A stretch of 64,000 bases of DNA from Apophysomyces variabilis (Eukaryota > Mucoromycota > Mucoromycetes > Mucorales > Mucoraceae): contig MZZL01000064.1 in NCBI GenBank assembly GCA_002749535.1, positions 186,001 to 250,000 on the forward strand, written 5' to 3'. Of the stretch, positions 25,615 to 38,221 are shown one piece after another. How positions within the stretch are numbered: the first letter of the stretch is position 1; each line of letters begins with the position of its first letter. The position numbers and the translations under genes are program-made. The notes under the pieces are model-generated. The model made no database searches, was not told where the DNA came from, and saw only the letters and a list, made by a program, of their open reading frames with translations.

Positions 25615-28204
25615 ATGAGTAATGTGCGAGAAGCAAGTGGACGGGATGCAGATCACTGCGGGCGACGAAGAAGAAGTGATATGCCCCAGCCGAGGGTGGT
25701 TCCAGCAGAACCAGAACCGTCGACATTAGGGCAACGATCTGAAACGCTAACGCGAATAAACACTCATGACGTAGTTGAAATAACTACAGAGTCTCAATCA
25801 TCGTCTCCTTATAAACGATTAACTTCTGATAATATTTATATACCAGAAAGGAAGAAAGTAGCAAAGCAACAACAGCAGCCAAGCCTGAATGCAAAACCTT
25901 CTTTATCAAAGCTTCTTGAGGGGCGCGACATCGTTGACCTGACACTGTCTTCGGACGAGGATGACTACCACGAGCAAGTAGACCAACACGCGGATCTAGA
26001 CACGTTTGCAAATGCCAAAGTGGATAGGACTGTTAAGATCGAAAGAGATGTTGTTTATCACGAAAATGGTTACCTAACTGACAAAGAGTTTCCAACTCGG
26101 GAAACAGCAAGTATTTGCGATGAAGATATAGAGGATGCTATGATTGACTCCGACATTGATGAAGATAATCATGAATATTACCCGATGGATGAAGTGGATG
26201 AGTTAACTGCAAGTGACGTCGAGACGGAGGATATTACTGATATCCGCTTGCTGTTACCTCACACCGCTAAAAGTGTAAAACCGGTTGATACTAACGGTGC
26301 ATTCACCGGAATATCAGAAAAAGCCAAGGAAAAAGTTAATAACGGTAGTGTGGCAGGTGCATCAAATGCTGGAAACAGCAACGATAAAATAACTTCCGGT
26401 CCAGGAAGAACAGAGCAACATAACGATTTGTTCGTTTCAGCTGAACGAGATGATAATCCAAACGTTCCATTGCTCACAGACGCTTCAGACCAAGACAAAG
26501 ATACCATGCCCAAACTCTGCTCAGAACCTCTAACAGACAATACGTTAACATTCAGCGAGAATTGTATCGATATTGACGACGACGGATCTCTATCGTCTGC
26601 ACCGCAGAGCTTGTTAGACGATATGGACGTGTCTATACCAGAACCCGAAACAGCTAACCACCCTGAATCTGATACAGTTGTTCTTCCTTCTGGAAACGAT
26701 GCTGTCGTGAATCAAGAAAACAATGCAGAATCTAGCAAAAAGCCCGAAAAGGATGATCCACCTTCTTCAGATACACCTGTGCATGGTAGCAATGGCGTAA
26801 CTTGCATAGCAGCTAAATCACGACGTAACGCACTCCGGTTCCTCAAAACAGGATATGTATATGATGTGATAATGTCTTTTCACTCAAACTTGAATGATGA
26901 ATATGAGAAACACCCGGAAGATCCGCGTCGAATATATTGCATCTACAGAGAATTTGAGAAACATGGGCTAACAGCAGAATGCCAACGTTTGCCTATTTTA
27001 AAAGCAGAACGACGCCATATTTTACGCGTTCACGACATCGAGCACCTAAAAAATATCAAAGCGACGAAAGGTATATTTGCTTAGTTTTCCTGTACATTAA
27101 CATTTGATATAGATATGACAAGGCAGCAGTTGCTTAGCACAGAAGAGAAATACGAATCCATCTATCTAAATAGTCATTCGTACGAATCTAGTTTATACTC
27201 GGCTGGCGGAGTAATCGAAGCATGCAAGGCTGTCGTTCAAGAAAAAGTCAAGAACGCGTTTGCTATCGTACGGCCTCCAGGTCACCATGCCTACTCGGAC
27301 GCTGCTATGGGATTTTGCTTGTTAAACAACGTTGCTATTGCAACACGATATTGCATGATTGAAGAAAAGGTCAATCGGGTGTTGATCGTCGATTGGTAAA
27401 GAAACTTTATTTGTTTGTCCTTCCTGGATACTAACTAGCCGTTGTCTATGAAGGGATATTCATTTTGGTAAATTCTACTTTTGGTTTAGTAACCCCTTTT
27501 TTTTGGTTAGCAACTAAAGGTTTCCAGGTAATGGGACGCAACAGATATTCTCTGAAGATTCCGACGTTCTATACATATCGCTGCATCGTTTCGAAGGTGG
27601 CACCTTTTATCCGGAAGATAGAAAGGGTTCCGCTGAGTATGTCGGATATGGGAAAGGCGAAGGAAGGTAAAATAAGCAGTTTAAGTATCGTCTTGTGTAC
27701 TCATACCGTTTTGCAAGAACTGTGAACATTCCCTGGCCTTGTACGGGTATGACGGATGCAGACTACGTTTATGCCTTTGAGCAGGTGGTCATACCCATAG
27801 CAATGGAATTTCAGCCATCTCTGGTGATAGGTACAAAGTTTTTACTGATATCTGGCTAATACAGCCTTTCTCATTTACCTCTTTGTTTTTTTGACAAACT
27901 TGTAGTTTCTGCAGGATTTGACGCCGCTTTGGGAGATCCTATTGGCGAGTCTCTTGTGACGCCTGCTGGCTATGGTCAAATGACTCACCGATTAAAAAGC
28001 GTAGCACACGGGAAGCTGGTATTAGCTTTAGAGGGAGGCTATAACCTGAAGTCAATTGCTGTGTCCGCCCTTGCATGCATGGCTGTCCTAGCTGGGGAGT
28101 CGCCTGAACCACTAAGCAACTGCATCCCTAAAAAGGAGTGTATTCAAACGATCAATCACGTCAAGCGCATCCAAAGCCGCTACTGGCGATCTATTAAAGC
28201 GTAA
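25615..28204 (+). CDS. HDA1: Class II (Hda1-like) histone deacetylase with long acidic N-terminus
   Basis: Starts at ATG 25615 ([16 protein letters not shown]) and ends at TAA 28202-28204. Exon 1 (to 27070) encodes an acidic, Ser/Asp-rich and probably disordered region of about 400 residues, then [14 protein letters not shown], the start of the catalytic domain. Later exons carry [20 protein letters not shown] (charge-relay His pair), WDIHFGNGTQ (Zn-binding Asp and His), [27 protein letters not shown] (third Zn ligand Asp) and [13 protein letters not shown] (catalytic Tyr). These match class II Hda1/Clr3 deacetylases, which remove acetyl groups from H3/H2B tails and repress transcription. Inferred exons are 25615-27070, 27113-27395, a 14-base microexon 27454-27467, 27528-27667, then two more. 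The His usually after DIH/DVH is Phe here. The usual C-terminal Arb2 domain of Hda1 is absent; the protein ends [11 protein letters not shown]. Confidence 0.9.
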
Positions 28205-28958
28205 CATCTGTAAATTCTTCATGTGGCACTTTCAATTTGCTCTGATCTGCTACTGTAATTCTGTGATATATACGAGCAAAGGGCTTTACGATCACGGTAC
28301 CGAAGAAATATTTAGATCTCATCACATTTTCAACGCAAGATATCCAACAAAGCTTTCAACCTGACGATGCATAGTTATCTGATATATGAGAGTTATTTGT
28401 ACGCGAGAGTCGCCCGGCATCGGTCAACGCATCATTTTCGATACAAACTTGTATTGCACATCATGCGCATTTTATCAGGAGGAAATCCAACACGACAAAT
28501 GAATAGAATTTTATTCCTATTCTCAACCCAACTGAAAGCGGACCACCCTCTTTCTGCACAAGCCAACAGACCTAATTGAGCTGATTGCAAGCTTGTTCTT
28601 CCAGGTAGCTTCATTAACAAAGTCGGTGTAGTTAGGTGAAATAATGGAAGTGTGATGGGAGCCCGTCCAGATTAATTCTTGCATTGCTTGCCGCTCACAT
28701 CTATGTTTAATGGTCCTGGCAAACCTTTCCTCTACCCTCTGTTCATGTATTACTGCTTCATTTTTGGCATTAGTTTAGCTGTTCTTAAAGAGCAACGTTG
28801 TTCAGACTAACGTAGAAATATATTCAATAACCAAGAATAGTAAGCGACACAGGTAAGGTGTCTAGTCGGTGTTCTTCTTCATAATTTCCTACTTATAATA
28901 TTACGAATGCTACTATCTTATTGTAATGATGTATGTGTTATTATTTTTTTCGAGATAT
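28205..28958. other. Intergenic region between convergent HDAC and POLD3
   Basis: About 750 bases holding the two 3' ends. Short open frames near 28367-28620 lie on both strands and have no recognisable motif. Nothing else supported. Confidence 0.4.
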
Positions 28959-30585
28959 TCAACGTTTCCCCCAGAAACTGAGTAAGCTTCTCTGCTCTCC
29001 AGACGCGCCTTTCTTGCCTGATGATTTCGTTCTCACGGTGGACTCAGATTTAGCAGTATTCGACGGTGCATCTGCATCTGCTTTAGTTGCAGATTTTGCC
29101 TTATCTGATGGTTCGGCATCGACGGCTTCCCATTCCCAGACATCTTCTGTCACTGTTATTTGGACAATGTTAATGGAATCCGTAATAACAAAACACTCTT
29201 ATGAATATCCTTGCCTAAGAATCCTCGTGCGTTTTTAAAAGTCTTCTTCTTAAGTACTTTGCGCATCACCTTTCCAGCAGGTGCCAGTTTTTCTGGTTGA
29301 TGATCTTCTAAGTATAAGCCGGACTAGGTTACGTATGTGTGAACAAGCAGATCAGTTTACCTTGATCCCTGGCTGGAGTAGTCGCTGGTTCCGACTCCTC
29401 AACGGCATCTTCCATCTCCTCGTCTTCTTCAATAATAAACCTTCTTTTCTTTTTTTCAGGAACAACTTCTTCCATGTTCTCGTCATCGTCCGAAAAAATA
29501 TCGCTGGCCTGGATGTTAGACATCGCCATTCGCCTATCCAGCTCTTCGTCTGATATCTCTGGTTCTGCGCCGCCAATTTTGCCTAGGAGCGCATTTAATT
29601 GTTACCTAATGAACTGCTAACTGAAAGCTTGCGTTGTTCCAAACCTTTATTTTCGGTTTTAGCTGTTGCCTGTCTTGGCTTTGCTTTGTCAAACGACAGC
29701 GCGTAGGAACGTTTATTCGTCGGAGTGGATGTCGTTGAAGCAACCTTATTATATTATCTAGATTACAGCTTTTGACCATCATATTGCATCTTACCTTGCC
29801 GTTGTTGGATACTGTGATGGTTTCCTTTGCTTTGCTCAAAGGCTTTTCAGGGACAGCTTTCTTAATTTCTTCCTTAGCTTTCACAGTCGTGGATTGTAAG
29901 GAAGGAGCAGCGATAGGTGTGGTGTGTTGCTGTTTTCGGCTGCTATTGGCATTTTTAAACGCACCGCATCTAACGAAAACGTTTTAATTACAAAGCAATG
30001 ACTATATGTTAAACCTTACTTGATTCTGTCCTCTATGGCAACCTCTGGAATCTCTTTGTTGGCCATAACGAACACAGAAAAATCCTGGGAATACAGGTTA
30101 CCACCAATTGCGTTCAAGAAACACCCATGAGTACCTTGGGTCCGTAGGCGGCAACACCGTAGACATGAACGCCTGTCAGAGTCTTGAACTCCTTTTTAGT
30201 TTCTAGATACAATGTCAATTCCACTAAGATCACATGAGTCTTCCTTGTCAACCTACCTTCGAGTTCTGAACCATTGACTATGCGAACACTGTACACATTT
30301 GCAGTAGCAGTAGCGATTGTGCCAGTGATACAGTAAACAACATGTATGCTTGGGTTGCATGAAGCATACTCGAACAAAGCTCTACTAAACCATAAGTGTC
30401 GGGATCTCTGGTATCACTTAACGTACTGTTTCGCTGTGTTGACATGAATACCTAGATGCCTAGCTAATGCTTTGTAGGAGATCTACTTATGTTTTAGCAT
30501 GAAAGATTTCAGCCGATCGTAATGTGTGTACAGGCTTCTTTTCTTGTAACACTGCTACGTCCAAGAAATCTTTGTAGAGTGACAT
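28959..30585 (-). CDS. POLD3: DNA polymerase delta subunit 3 (POLD3/Pol32/Cdc27-like)
   Basis: Starts at ATG 30585 (MSLYKDFLDVAVLQEKKP), spliced to ISYKALARHLGIHVNTAKQ, which fits the N-terminal winged-helix region of POLD3 that binds the B-subunit. Further exons give HVVYCITGTIATATAN and TGVHVYGVAAYGP, then a long Lys/Glu/Ser-rich linker with acidic clusters (IFSDDDENMEE, EEDEEMED). The C-terminus has KKTFKNARGFLVTEDVWEWE and ends QRSLLSFWGKR, a PCNA-interacting (PIP) motif at the very end, as in Cdc27/POLD3. It supports processive lagging-strand synthesis and break-induced replication through PCNA. About eight short exons. Upstream in-frame sequence to 30738 has another ATG but weaker similarity and probably is leader. 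Confidence 0.85.
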
Positions 30586-31142
30586 GTTCGGGATCTTCTG
30601 TGTAGTTGAGACGCGACGATAGGATGCCACAAATTCGCGTCCGTGACAACCAATCATATTTTTCTTTAGCGGTAACAGTGAACGTTGGCAAGAAACACCG
30701 TGTGCAAGATACTTACGGTAGATTTTAATTGGTGACATGTAGCTTACGATACCAATGATTATTTTTCTTTAAAATTCACCTTATTTTAGGATTCGATAAT
30801 ATATCATACACGGTGATGACTGCCGAGCATTTGTTTCTTCCATGCACATCAGTAAACCTATTTCGATTTCGAGACAGACCATTATAAATTATAGCGGCCC
30901 ACATACAGGTCTATATATGAAAGCTTGATAGCTATATCTTATTTTGAACTTTCTGAAACTGGAAAAATGCATCGAAATCGTGAGCTACTGCTAACAGATG
31001 GCCTTTGTTTGATGTAAAATGCAATAGCTTAAGAAAAGCGAATGATAGAGAAAGATTTGTTATGTATATACAACCACCTTGTTAAGGAATATATATTACA
31101 AGATCGGTATTGGGAACGAGGATCTGTATAGTGCTTGTTTGT
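30586..31142. other. Intergenic, POLD3 promoter and NAD kinase 3' end
   Basis: About 560 bases between two genes in the same orientation. Very AT-rich (30770-31110), consistent with promoter plus 3' UTR. An open minus-strand frame at 30586-30738 has no convincing similarity. Confidence 0.4.
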
Positions 31143-32970
31143 TTATGGTACTAAGCCCTGGGACATCTCTTCGTCAGTCCATGCTGGCAGATCCCAAGAT
31201 TCGTCGTCATTTTCTTCTGTATCTGTGTCCTCATCTATTATCGTGATACCTGAAGATGTAGAACTTATAGGTCTTTTTGAGTGTCGAATACAAGCAAACA
31301 TGCTATCTTCTGGTCCTTCTCCTGGGGAGACAGGTTTTTGATTTTCGTTTGTTTCAAGAACAACAAATGACTTCTGCCGTTCACGCACATTCCATTGAAG
31401 ACACTGTTGCAATGATGCAAACCAATCAGTACTGGTATCAGTTCCACAGACTGTTGGCAAAGGATATCGCGATATGGTCACTTTAACATGGTCACCTTCT
31501 TTTGGGATCAATTCCATGTAAGTATTACTCCTCCTGGACATGAAATAAATCTACTCACGCTGAAGCTCCACACGGTTGCGCCCGTCAAAACTGCAGTATG
31601 CTGTAGAGCGTGAATTGAAAGGCACTGCAATTCGTATAGTCATGGCTTCCGGTAATAACATGGGCCTGAAATTTAGAGTATGCGGACAGATGGGAGTCAC
31701 CAATGTGCATCGAATATCAGGATGAGTAAGTGATCCTTGGGCAGAAAGCTGCCAGCGAAGATTAATACCGCGAAAGACTCTATGTCAATAAGTTCTCTTA
31801 CAGAATAAGCAGTTGATCCTGTAGGTGTAGCAATGCAGATTCCATCAGCTTGCACCGTGGTAAGGTGCTGTTCATCGCCAAAGAGCTCTAACATGGACAT
31901 ATACGGACTGGGGCCACGATCTAGCCGACATCAGATACACAGACCCGGCAAAGAACAACATCCACTTACCTACGACTAGTTCATTCAGCACTTCAAACGA
32001 TTCACATGGTACAGTCGTATAACACCTTGTTTGCTTCGACAGCTCCGGAGACTTTTCAGTTATTCGTTTTAGCTGATTTCTGACCCAAGCTGTCTCCATA
32101 AGCGCCCATCTTTCTGTCTCTGATTGAACGCTCCGGTAACGGTCTTCTCGTTTACTTGTAACAGCATTAAATGGATCCTCGCGAAATCTATAAACGGTGC
32201 AGTTGAGCCGCATACGTACAGTGCAACGAAAACCGTCGCCGCTAAACAGATGCTGTAGATCATCGCGAAATTTGGGATAGGGATGAGGGGTCAGAAACCC
32301 AAGCGAGCCAAGATGTAACGGAATAATGGGTGGAACAGTCTTCTGAAATAACCATGAAGTAAACAGAACTGTACCATCTCCGCCAAGCTAGCAGCTTAAA
32401 GATTAATTGTATGGTCCAAAGAGGACACACGACATACTGTGATAATCAAATGGAAAAGCTCCGGATTTTCTCGACATAGTTTAGGCGTCCAAAACTTGAT
32501 CTTGTCAGTGAAAATAGGGTGTTTCTGTATCAATTGATCATAACCAAATCGCCTTGCATCCCTCAAATGGCCATCAACGTAGCTATAATGTGGTCAGATG
32601 CTACCCAGATCTTGTCCCGTTCCTGTAGCATACACTGTAAATGGATAATTGATACCAAATCGTGGTGTCAATATAAGCCATTCCACAAGCTGCCTTGTAT
32701 ATCCCACCAGACGATTATCATAGGCTTTGGTGATAACCAAGATAGTATCTTTTGAACTGCTCCATTTCAATTTTCGTTGAGCTTTATGAGATGTTTATTC
32801 AGCGTTGGTTTGTCTTCAGTTGTATTAGCTTTACCAAGTTGCCTTGCTAAATTACAATCATTAACCGCACTATTATCGATTGAAGCTCGTCGTGGTTTGT
32901 CTATAGTAGGACTCGTTGATAATATGCCAACTGATTCTAGTGCTGTATGTATATTGATGGGCTCACTCAT
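31143..32970 (-). CDS. NAD+ kinase (ATP-NAD kinase family)
   Basis: Starts at ATG 32970 (MSEPINIHTALESVGIL) and ends at 31143. Core motifs: LGGDGTVLFTSWLFQ, with the GGDG signature of NAD kinases, at 32330-32390; PPIIPLHLGSLGFLTPH directly after; CTVRMRLNCTVYRF; VLNELVV followed by DRGPSPYMSMLELFGD; and DGICIATPTGSTAYSLSAGG (substrate-binding region). The protein makes NADP from NAD and ATP, supplying reducing power for biosynthesis and antioxidant defence. An acidic, Ser/Thr-rich tail (TSSGITIIDEDTDTEEND) follows the catalytic domain. No clear mitochondrial presequence is seen, so a cytosolic Utr1-type role is more likely than Pos5-type, but this is inference. Confidence 0.92.
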
Positions 32971-33939
32971 GCGGGAAAGAAAAAAAGAAGTTGCGAAACC
33001 TGGAGTTAGGAGCTAAGAATTTTTGAAACCGATTGAAACGGCATGAAGAACGTCACGGGTACATTTTCTTCACGCTAAAGAGAAGATCGGATATTCCGTC
33101 ACACCCTTGATTGTTGAGCGAACGATATTAATTTTTTTTACTACCTAAATTCGATCTTTCATAGATAAAAATATGTTTATATTAGCATAAACTAACATTC
33201 CAGTAAGCAGTATCTGATGTGTGACCTATTATCATAGTTATTTCGTAACACAGCATTCTATGTGTCCCTTTGTTTGAAGTTGTTGTGATGTTGCACATAA
33301 CACCTTACCTGCCTATAAGTAGAAATTAATAAGGCCAAACGGACTATTGCCTTTTCTTCGCTGGTACTTGCTTCTATGCACATACCATAAAAAAATTGCA
33401 GCTCGCACTGTAGTTTTTGTTAAGGAATAACGCTGGTACGCAAGTCTGATGTATATCAGCAGTTGCATGTATTCGGAAATAAACAATATCTATTTATATA
33501 CTGCTCGCTAAAATGTGTTTATAAGGTCTGCTTTAGACTATAATATTCATTACATGGGAAGACTTGAAGCATCCAGAACTTAGCTTTCTTGCATTGTTTC
33601 AAAGCAGAGTGCTTGGTCATTCCCCATTTTGAGCCGCACAAAGTTGTTAAGGCGTGACCGGTATATATGTTTGCTTTCGAGCGGCGCCTCCGGACATACG
33701 CAAAGTCCGAAGAGCGATGTAGCAGCAAAAATTGTGGCGTGACATCATGTTGTTTTTTCTCGGGGCAAAAATTCGTAGTGCGAAACAGAACAGAGCTTCA
33801 GCCCTTGTTGATATACCCTCGAAAACTTCCCCTTGACGCGGCAATCGAGAGCTAGACACGGTTCTGTCCCATTCTACTCTTTTTATTTTACTTCTCCCGT
33901 GTACGCCATAGCGATCGACTTGAATTGTGGTGACAATCG
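32971..33939. promoter_or_regulatory. Divergent intergenic region, NAD kinase and PPR gene
   Basis: About 970 bases between opposite start codons. AT-rich in the middle (33120-33500). A minus-strand open frame of 111 codons at 33647-33982 overlaps the PPR start and looks like chance. No RNA gene recognised. Confidence 0.4.
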
Positions 33940-36294
33940 ATGCGTTCTGCTCTTGCCATTCCTGCAAGAGGAAGCAAATCAACTACTGTTTGCGTGTTTA
34001 ATCAGCAACAGCACAAGTTTTGGTTGACCTTATTCAAAAAAGCATTCAATGCCAACACATCTAGGTGTACAGGCCTGACGTCTCAGCATCTACGTAGGGA
34101 CCCTACTTGTCGACAGCAAAGGTTTTGGTTGTCTCGATGGCTTGCAACCACTGATGATTGCCGCTCTGAGATGCTCTTACACCGGCGAGGATTCAAAACA
34201 CGAACACAACCAGCATTGTCTGTTCATGCAACAGAAGCAGCTCGCACGTGTAGGGAAGCAGATGTATGTTCCCGCCGACTGACCGAGATGTCACCAGATA
34301 ATGGAAGTAAGCCAGTACCTACGACAGCAAAGAACAAGCATCATCCCAGAAACCTTGGCAAAGCTTGCAACCTGGAAGAATTGTTTGAGTATTTGTCCTG
34401 TCATAACTTGGAACTTGGTCCTGCTCGAGTCTTCAAGTCTTTAAGGACGGCTCTTTATAGTGCTAGTGGTTATAATGCCGATACAGCGTGGAAAATATTT
34501 AGCGAGATGAAAAAGAAAGAAGTGGTGCACCTGATGCGTTCCAATCATTATGCACATTTATTTCAGATGATGAAGTATGGTTACAACCCACGCACAATAC
34601 CGCGAATGCTCCAAGTGCTGGAACACATGAGGCAGGCGCAAAAGCAGAAACAGCTGGTGATTACCCGTCATTTTTTCTCTCAGATTTTGTATGCTATGGC
34701 AAGGCATGGCGATGTCAAAGGTGCTTGTTTACTGATACAAGAAATGAAACGCGATCATATTCCTCCTGATGCAAACAATTATACATCCTTGGCAGTAGCG
34801 GCACAAAATTGCAAACGCCAAGACGAGGCAGAGCTGGCAGCGAAGCTCATGGTGGCTGCAATGAAGAAAGAGAACGTGATTTTGAAGCAGGAGGCGTGTG
34901 CGATCATGGTCAGCGTTCTTTCCAAGTCTGACAACATGGATAAGGCTATCGATTTCTTACAAGTGCTGGCGGACAGCAATAAACTGGATGATACCCCTCC
35001 TAACCTGGACGATCCGAAAAAGACTGCGTTGCCTGATGCATTACACAATGAATACATGTACACAACTTTGATATCAGCACTGGGACGAAAAGGCGATTCT
35101 AAAAATGCTAAACGTCTGTTTGACGATATGCGCAAACGCGGTTATCGACCTACAATTGCGACGTATACAGCTTTGATGGAGGCATACGGTAATGCAGGTG
35201 ATTTCCGTGAAGCATTGAAATTGCTTATTTCACATTCATTTAAACGAAACAATCGCCGGATGCATGCTGCACTGTCAACTTCTATCTTAGCAAACGCAAT
35301 ACGACATGGAAACCTAGAGTTTGCAGAAACTATTTCAAATAGATGGTTAGACGATATGGATATAAAACCGGAAGACATGGATGCTCGGTTTCGAACGGTG
35401 TTGATATGGCTCAAAGTGAAGAAAGATGTCGATGAAGGACGAGCTTTTGTGGAAAATTTATTTCGAAGGGACGCGCGATACGTCAATCAGATCATGATCA
35501 ATCATCTTGTGAGCGGATATGGCGACCTTGGCAAACCGGATCAGGTGTACAATAGTTTCTCGCTTCATGAATCAATGCTTGAGGAGAAACCAACGATGTA
35601 TTCTCATCATCAATTCATTGACGCTCTGTTCAAATGTCGGGAGATACCAGGTGCCTTGGTTGCATTTGTCAATATGCGACGACAAGGGATGCCAGATGAT
35701 GTCACAATGGCTATGGTCATACGTGGGCTAGTGATGAACGGAGAAAATGAAGCTGCGTGGAACCTATTCAAAACACTTAAAGCCGGCGGAATAGAACCAA
35801 ATCTTCACGCTTACTCCAGTATACTTAAAATCTTTGCGAAGAAGGACAAAGACTTGCAGTCAATGATTCCTCGTGAACTATTGGATGCAGCGGGTATTCC
35901 CAGGGCACCTCTAGATCCCAAAGCACCAAAAGCCGCTCTAGCTTACAAAATATTCCGAAGCATGACTGGGTTCCAGCACCCAAACGTGTACACATATACT
36001 ACGTTGATCTCTTGTTTTGGTAAAACTAATATTGGACGAGCAGTGGATATTTTCAGACAGATGTGTGCCGATGGAGTTGCGCCTACAGCTGCTACATATG
36101 CCGCTTTACTGCAGGGATGTGCTATCTTCAGGAACGGACACATGGCACTGTTAGTTTTTCAACATATGCGCGAGCGGCAAGTGGCCCCAAATGCAATAGT
36201 CTGGAAATACTTGCTTCGAGCTTTGGTTCGATCCCGTGTCAGCAAGGAGCAAATAGAAAAGGTCAAAGCGGCGGCGACTGAAAGCAAATCCTGA
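33940..36294 (+). CDS. Pentatricopeptide-repeat protein, probably mitochondrial
   Basis: A single uninterrupted exon of 784 codons, unusual in this intron-rich window. It starts at ATG 33940. The first 100 or so residues are rich in Arg, Lys, Ser and Thr with few acids (MRSALAIPARGSKSTTVCVF), which suits a mitochondrial targeting sequence. From about residue 150 onward helix-pair repeats of about 35 residues recur, with classic PPR phrases: YTTLISALGRKGDSKNAKRL, DDMRKRGYRPTIATYTALME, TLKAGGIEPNLHAYSSILK, YTYTTLISCFGKTN and MRERQVAPNAIVWKYLL. PPR proteins bind single-stranded RNA in organelles and act in processing, stability or translation. The specific RNA target cannot be read from here. 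It ends with TGA at 36292-36294. Confidence 0.9.
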   Translation: MRSALAIPARGSKSTTVCVFNQQQHKFWLTLFKKAFNANTSRCTGLTSQHLRRDPTCRQQRFWLSRWLATTDDCRSEMLLHRRGFKTRTQPALSVHATEAARTCREADVCSRRLTEMSPDNGSKPVPTTAKNKHHPRNLGKACNLEELFEYLSCHNLELGPARVFKSLRTALYSASGYNADTAWKIFSEMKKKEVVHLMRSNHYAHLFQMMKYGYNPRTIPRMLQVLEHMRQAQKQKQLVITRHFFSQILYAMARHGDVKGACLLIQEMKRDHIPPDANNYTSLAVAAQNCKRQDEAELAAKLMVAAMKKENVILKQEACAIMVSVLSKSDNMDKAIDFLQVLADSNKLDDTPPNLDDPKKTALPDALHNEYMYTTLISALGRKGDSKNAKRLFDDMRKRGYRPTIATYTALMEAYGNAGDFREALKLLISHSFKRNNRRMHAALSTSILANAIRHGNLEFAETISNRWLDDMDIKPEDMDARFRTVLIWLKVKKDVDEGRAFVENLFRRDARYVNQIMINHLVSGYGDLGKPDQVYNSFSLHESMLEEKPTMYSHHQFIDALFKCREIPGALVAFVNMRRQGMPDDVTMAMVIRGLVMNGENEAAWNLFKTLKAGGIEPNLHAYSSILKIFAKKDKDLQSMIPRELLDAAGIPRAPLDPKAPKAALAYKIFRSMTGFQHPNVYTYTTLISCFGKTNIGRAVDIFRQMCADGVAPTAATYAALLQGCAIFRNGHMALLVFQHMRERQVAPNAIVWKYLLRALVRSRVSKEQIEKVKAAATESKS

Positions 36295-38221
36295 TCCTGC
36301 TTAATAGTCATATTCCCTACACTAAACAAATTCGCATTTCTTCTATGTATCCGTTTGCTTGTCTTATTGTATCATAGAAAGCTAAATATCTTGTCTTGCC
36401 ATGTAAAATAAACAACATCAGGAAGCAAACGTCTGCATATTGTGTTCTTCATTGACCAACCTTCCTCTAATTCAACTGCTCAACGTCACGATCAATGAAA
36501 CCTAAGGAACCCAGTTGTGCTACGTCAAACTAAGAATTTCAGACCTAGAGCAAAGTCCAAAGAAGCCAAGAGCACAATTGGTAAGCGAACTTGCAATTCC
36601 AGTGCACATGGGCTGGCAGCCCCGTGCCTGCCCTATCTGGAGCAGCACAATGTTAGGTATAGCAAATTAGCGGCAATGCTAGCCGACTTTAAGTGAGAAA
36701 CCGGCCAAAGAAATGAATAAGAAAGACTAATCGATGAATAGTAAGGCCTCATAACAACTTCACCCAAGATATTACTGACACATCGATTCGGATTTATCAG
36801 GACTCTCTTAATATCTGGCATAGAAAGGCTGGAGTTCAAGAATGATCATTGTCTTCCGCCATTTTATCATTTCCTATTCAAAAAAATTTGTTTGGGTTAA
36901 TTCCGATACTATCGGTCTATATATGAACCCCAGATGGGAAGAGTAGAGGATGGAAAGGCATGAATGCGATCCCATACAACACAAGCATATGAAAAAGTCA
37001 GGCAGTCAACAGCGTCCTAACCGGAAATAACTATATCGTCAGTGTGAATGCCCGAAATACTCCATCCAAGACGGGTACTCTGCTTTTAGAAACGTTGGTG
37101 CTCAACTGAACTGACCAAGTTACTGAAATCCTTGCAGAAAGTGTTATGTACACCTTGACCTTTGCAGGAATTGCTTCTGCCTCTAGAAGGATTTGGTCCC
37201 AGAACTCCATGTCTTTCAATGATGTTTCTGTCGAAGCCAAGTCCGCAAGATCCGCTGGTTAATAATAATTGGCTGCACTAGTTTTTGTCCAAAATTCCTG
37301 ATATAGCAGACTTAAAACTGTCGTACACTTATTTATTGTTTTTCGTCATCTGCTTCGAAATGATATAGCCTTGTTCAGTATACTCAACGTGAAGGACTTC
37401 CTACACCACTTCTACAAAGGCATTCTCCACTTTGTAGTATTTGTGGATTTCTGAGAGTGTAAAAACGAATAGCAAAAGGGTATCCTTTGTAAGGATTGTT
37501 TACTCCAAAATGAAAAGAACAAGGCTGCTAAAATAATTATGGACAGTAATGCTGGCTAAGTATGGATGTTTCCATCCAACGGTATTTAACATCAGTTACC
37601 CGGTTTTCGTTGTCTTACATCTTGTTGTTCTTTGCCGAAAGATGGGAGATAAAGAAGTCCCGTCTGAGAATTAAAGCGAGGTATTGCTGATTTAGTCTAT
37701 TCCTGACCAAGACCTAGTCAAACTAAGGGTCGAACCATGACACACTCTTCATCGTGAGCGAAGTGATCGGTTGTAAAACTAGGCTTAAACAACAAAAATA
37801 ACATTATGATTGCATTGTAGTACTCTGGTGCTGCCAAAAGCAAATAAGGTTTTCCTTTTCTAGGTACACAGGTTTCTGATTATTCTGCTCATAGCGGAGA
37901 TTCGAGAATTGGAACTTGTAGATCCCTCATTTTCTAAGAGCGCCTCATCTAATGACAAGGGGCAGTACTGCTGCTATCTATGTAATTGATGAAAGGAAAA
38001 CGCACGTGCAGACTCGATGATGGAACTTTTGGAATGCAGTTATATGTGCCGTGCGGCGTGGTAGATTAACATCTTTTGATTGGCAGTTTGGCCCTTATGA
38101 GCGGAGTTAGAGAGATTCAAACTGTTTATTGAACGGAACGGAGCCCCTCTTCCGCTTCTTGTGTCGTTACACAAGAAAGCAAGCATCGAGTCGTAAGAAC
38201 AACAACCGTCAGCATGCTCGC
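36295..38221. other. Long intergenic stretch, probably decayed DNA
   Basis: About 1.9 kb with stops in all frames. A 69-codon open frame at 37031-37240 (minus) contains LKDMEFWDQILLEAEAIP but no family is recognised. It borders the repeat-associated ORF and the transposon to the right, so it may be part of the same accessory zone. Confidence 0.35.

Noticed and set aside
33647..33982. 111-codon minus-strand frame overlapping the PPR start
   Set aside because: Looks like a chance antisense frame; no conserved motif.
34779..35486. Long antisense frames inside the PPR gene
   Set aside because: Shadows of the repeat-coding strand; no independent support.
37680..37800. tRNA-like B box (complement of GGGTCGAACC) on the minus strand
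   Set aside because: No matching A box or acceptor-stem pairing could be drawn around it.
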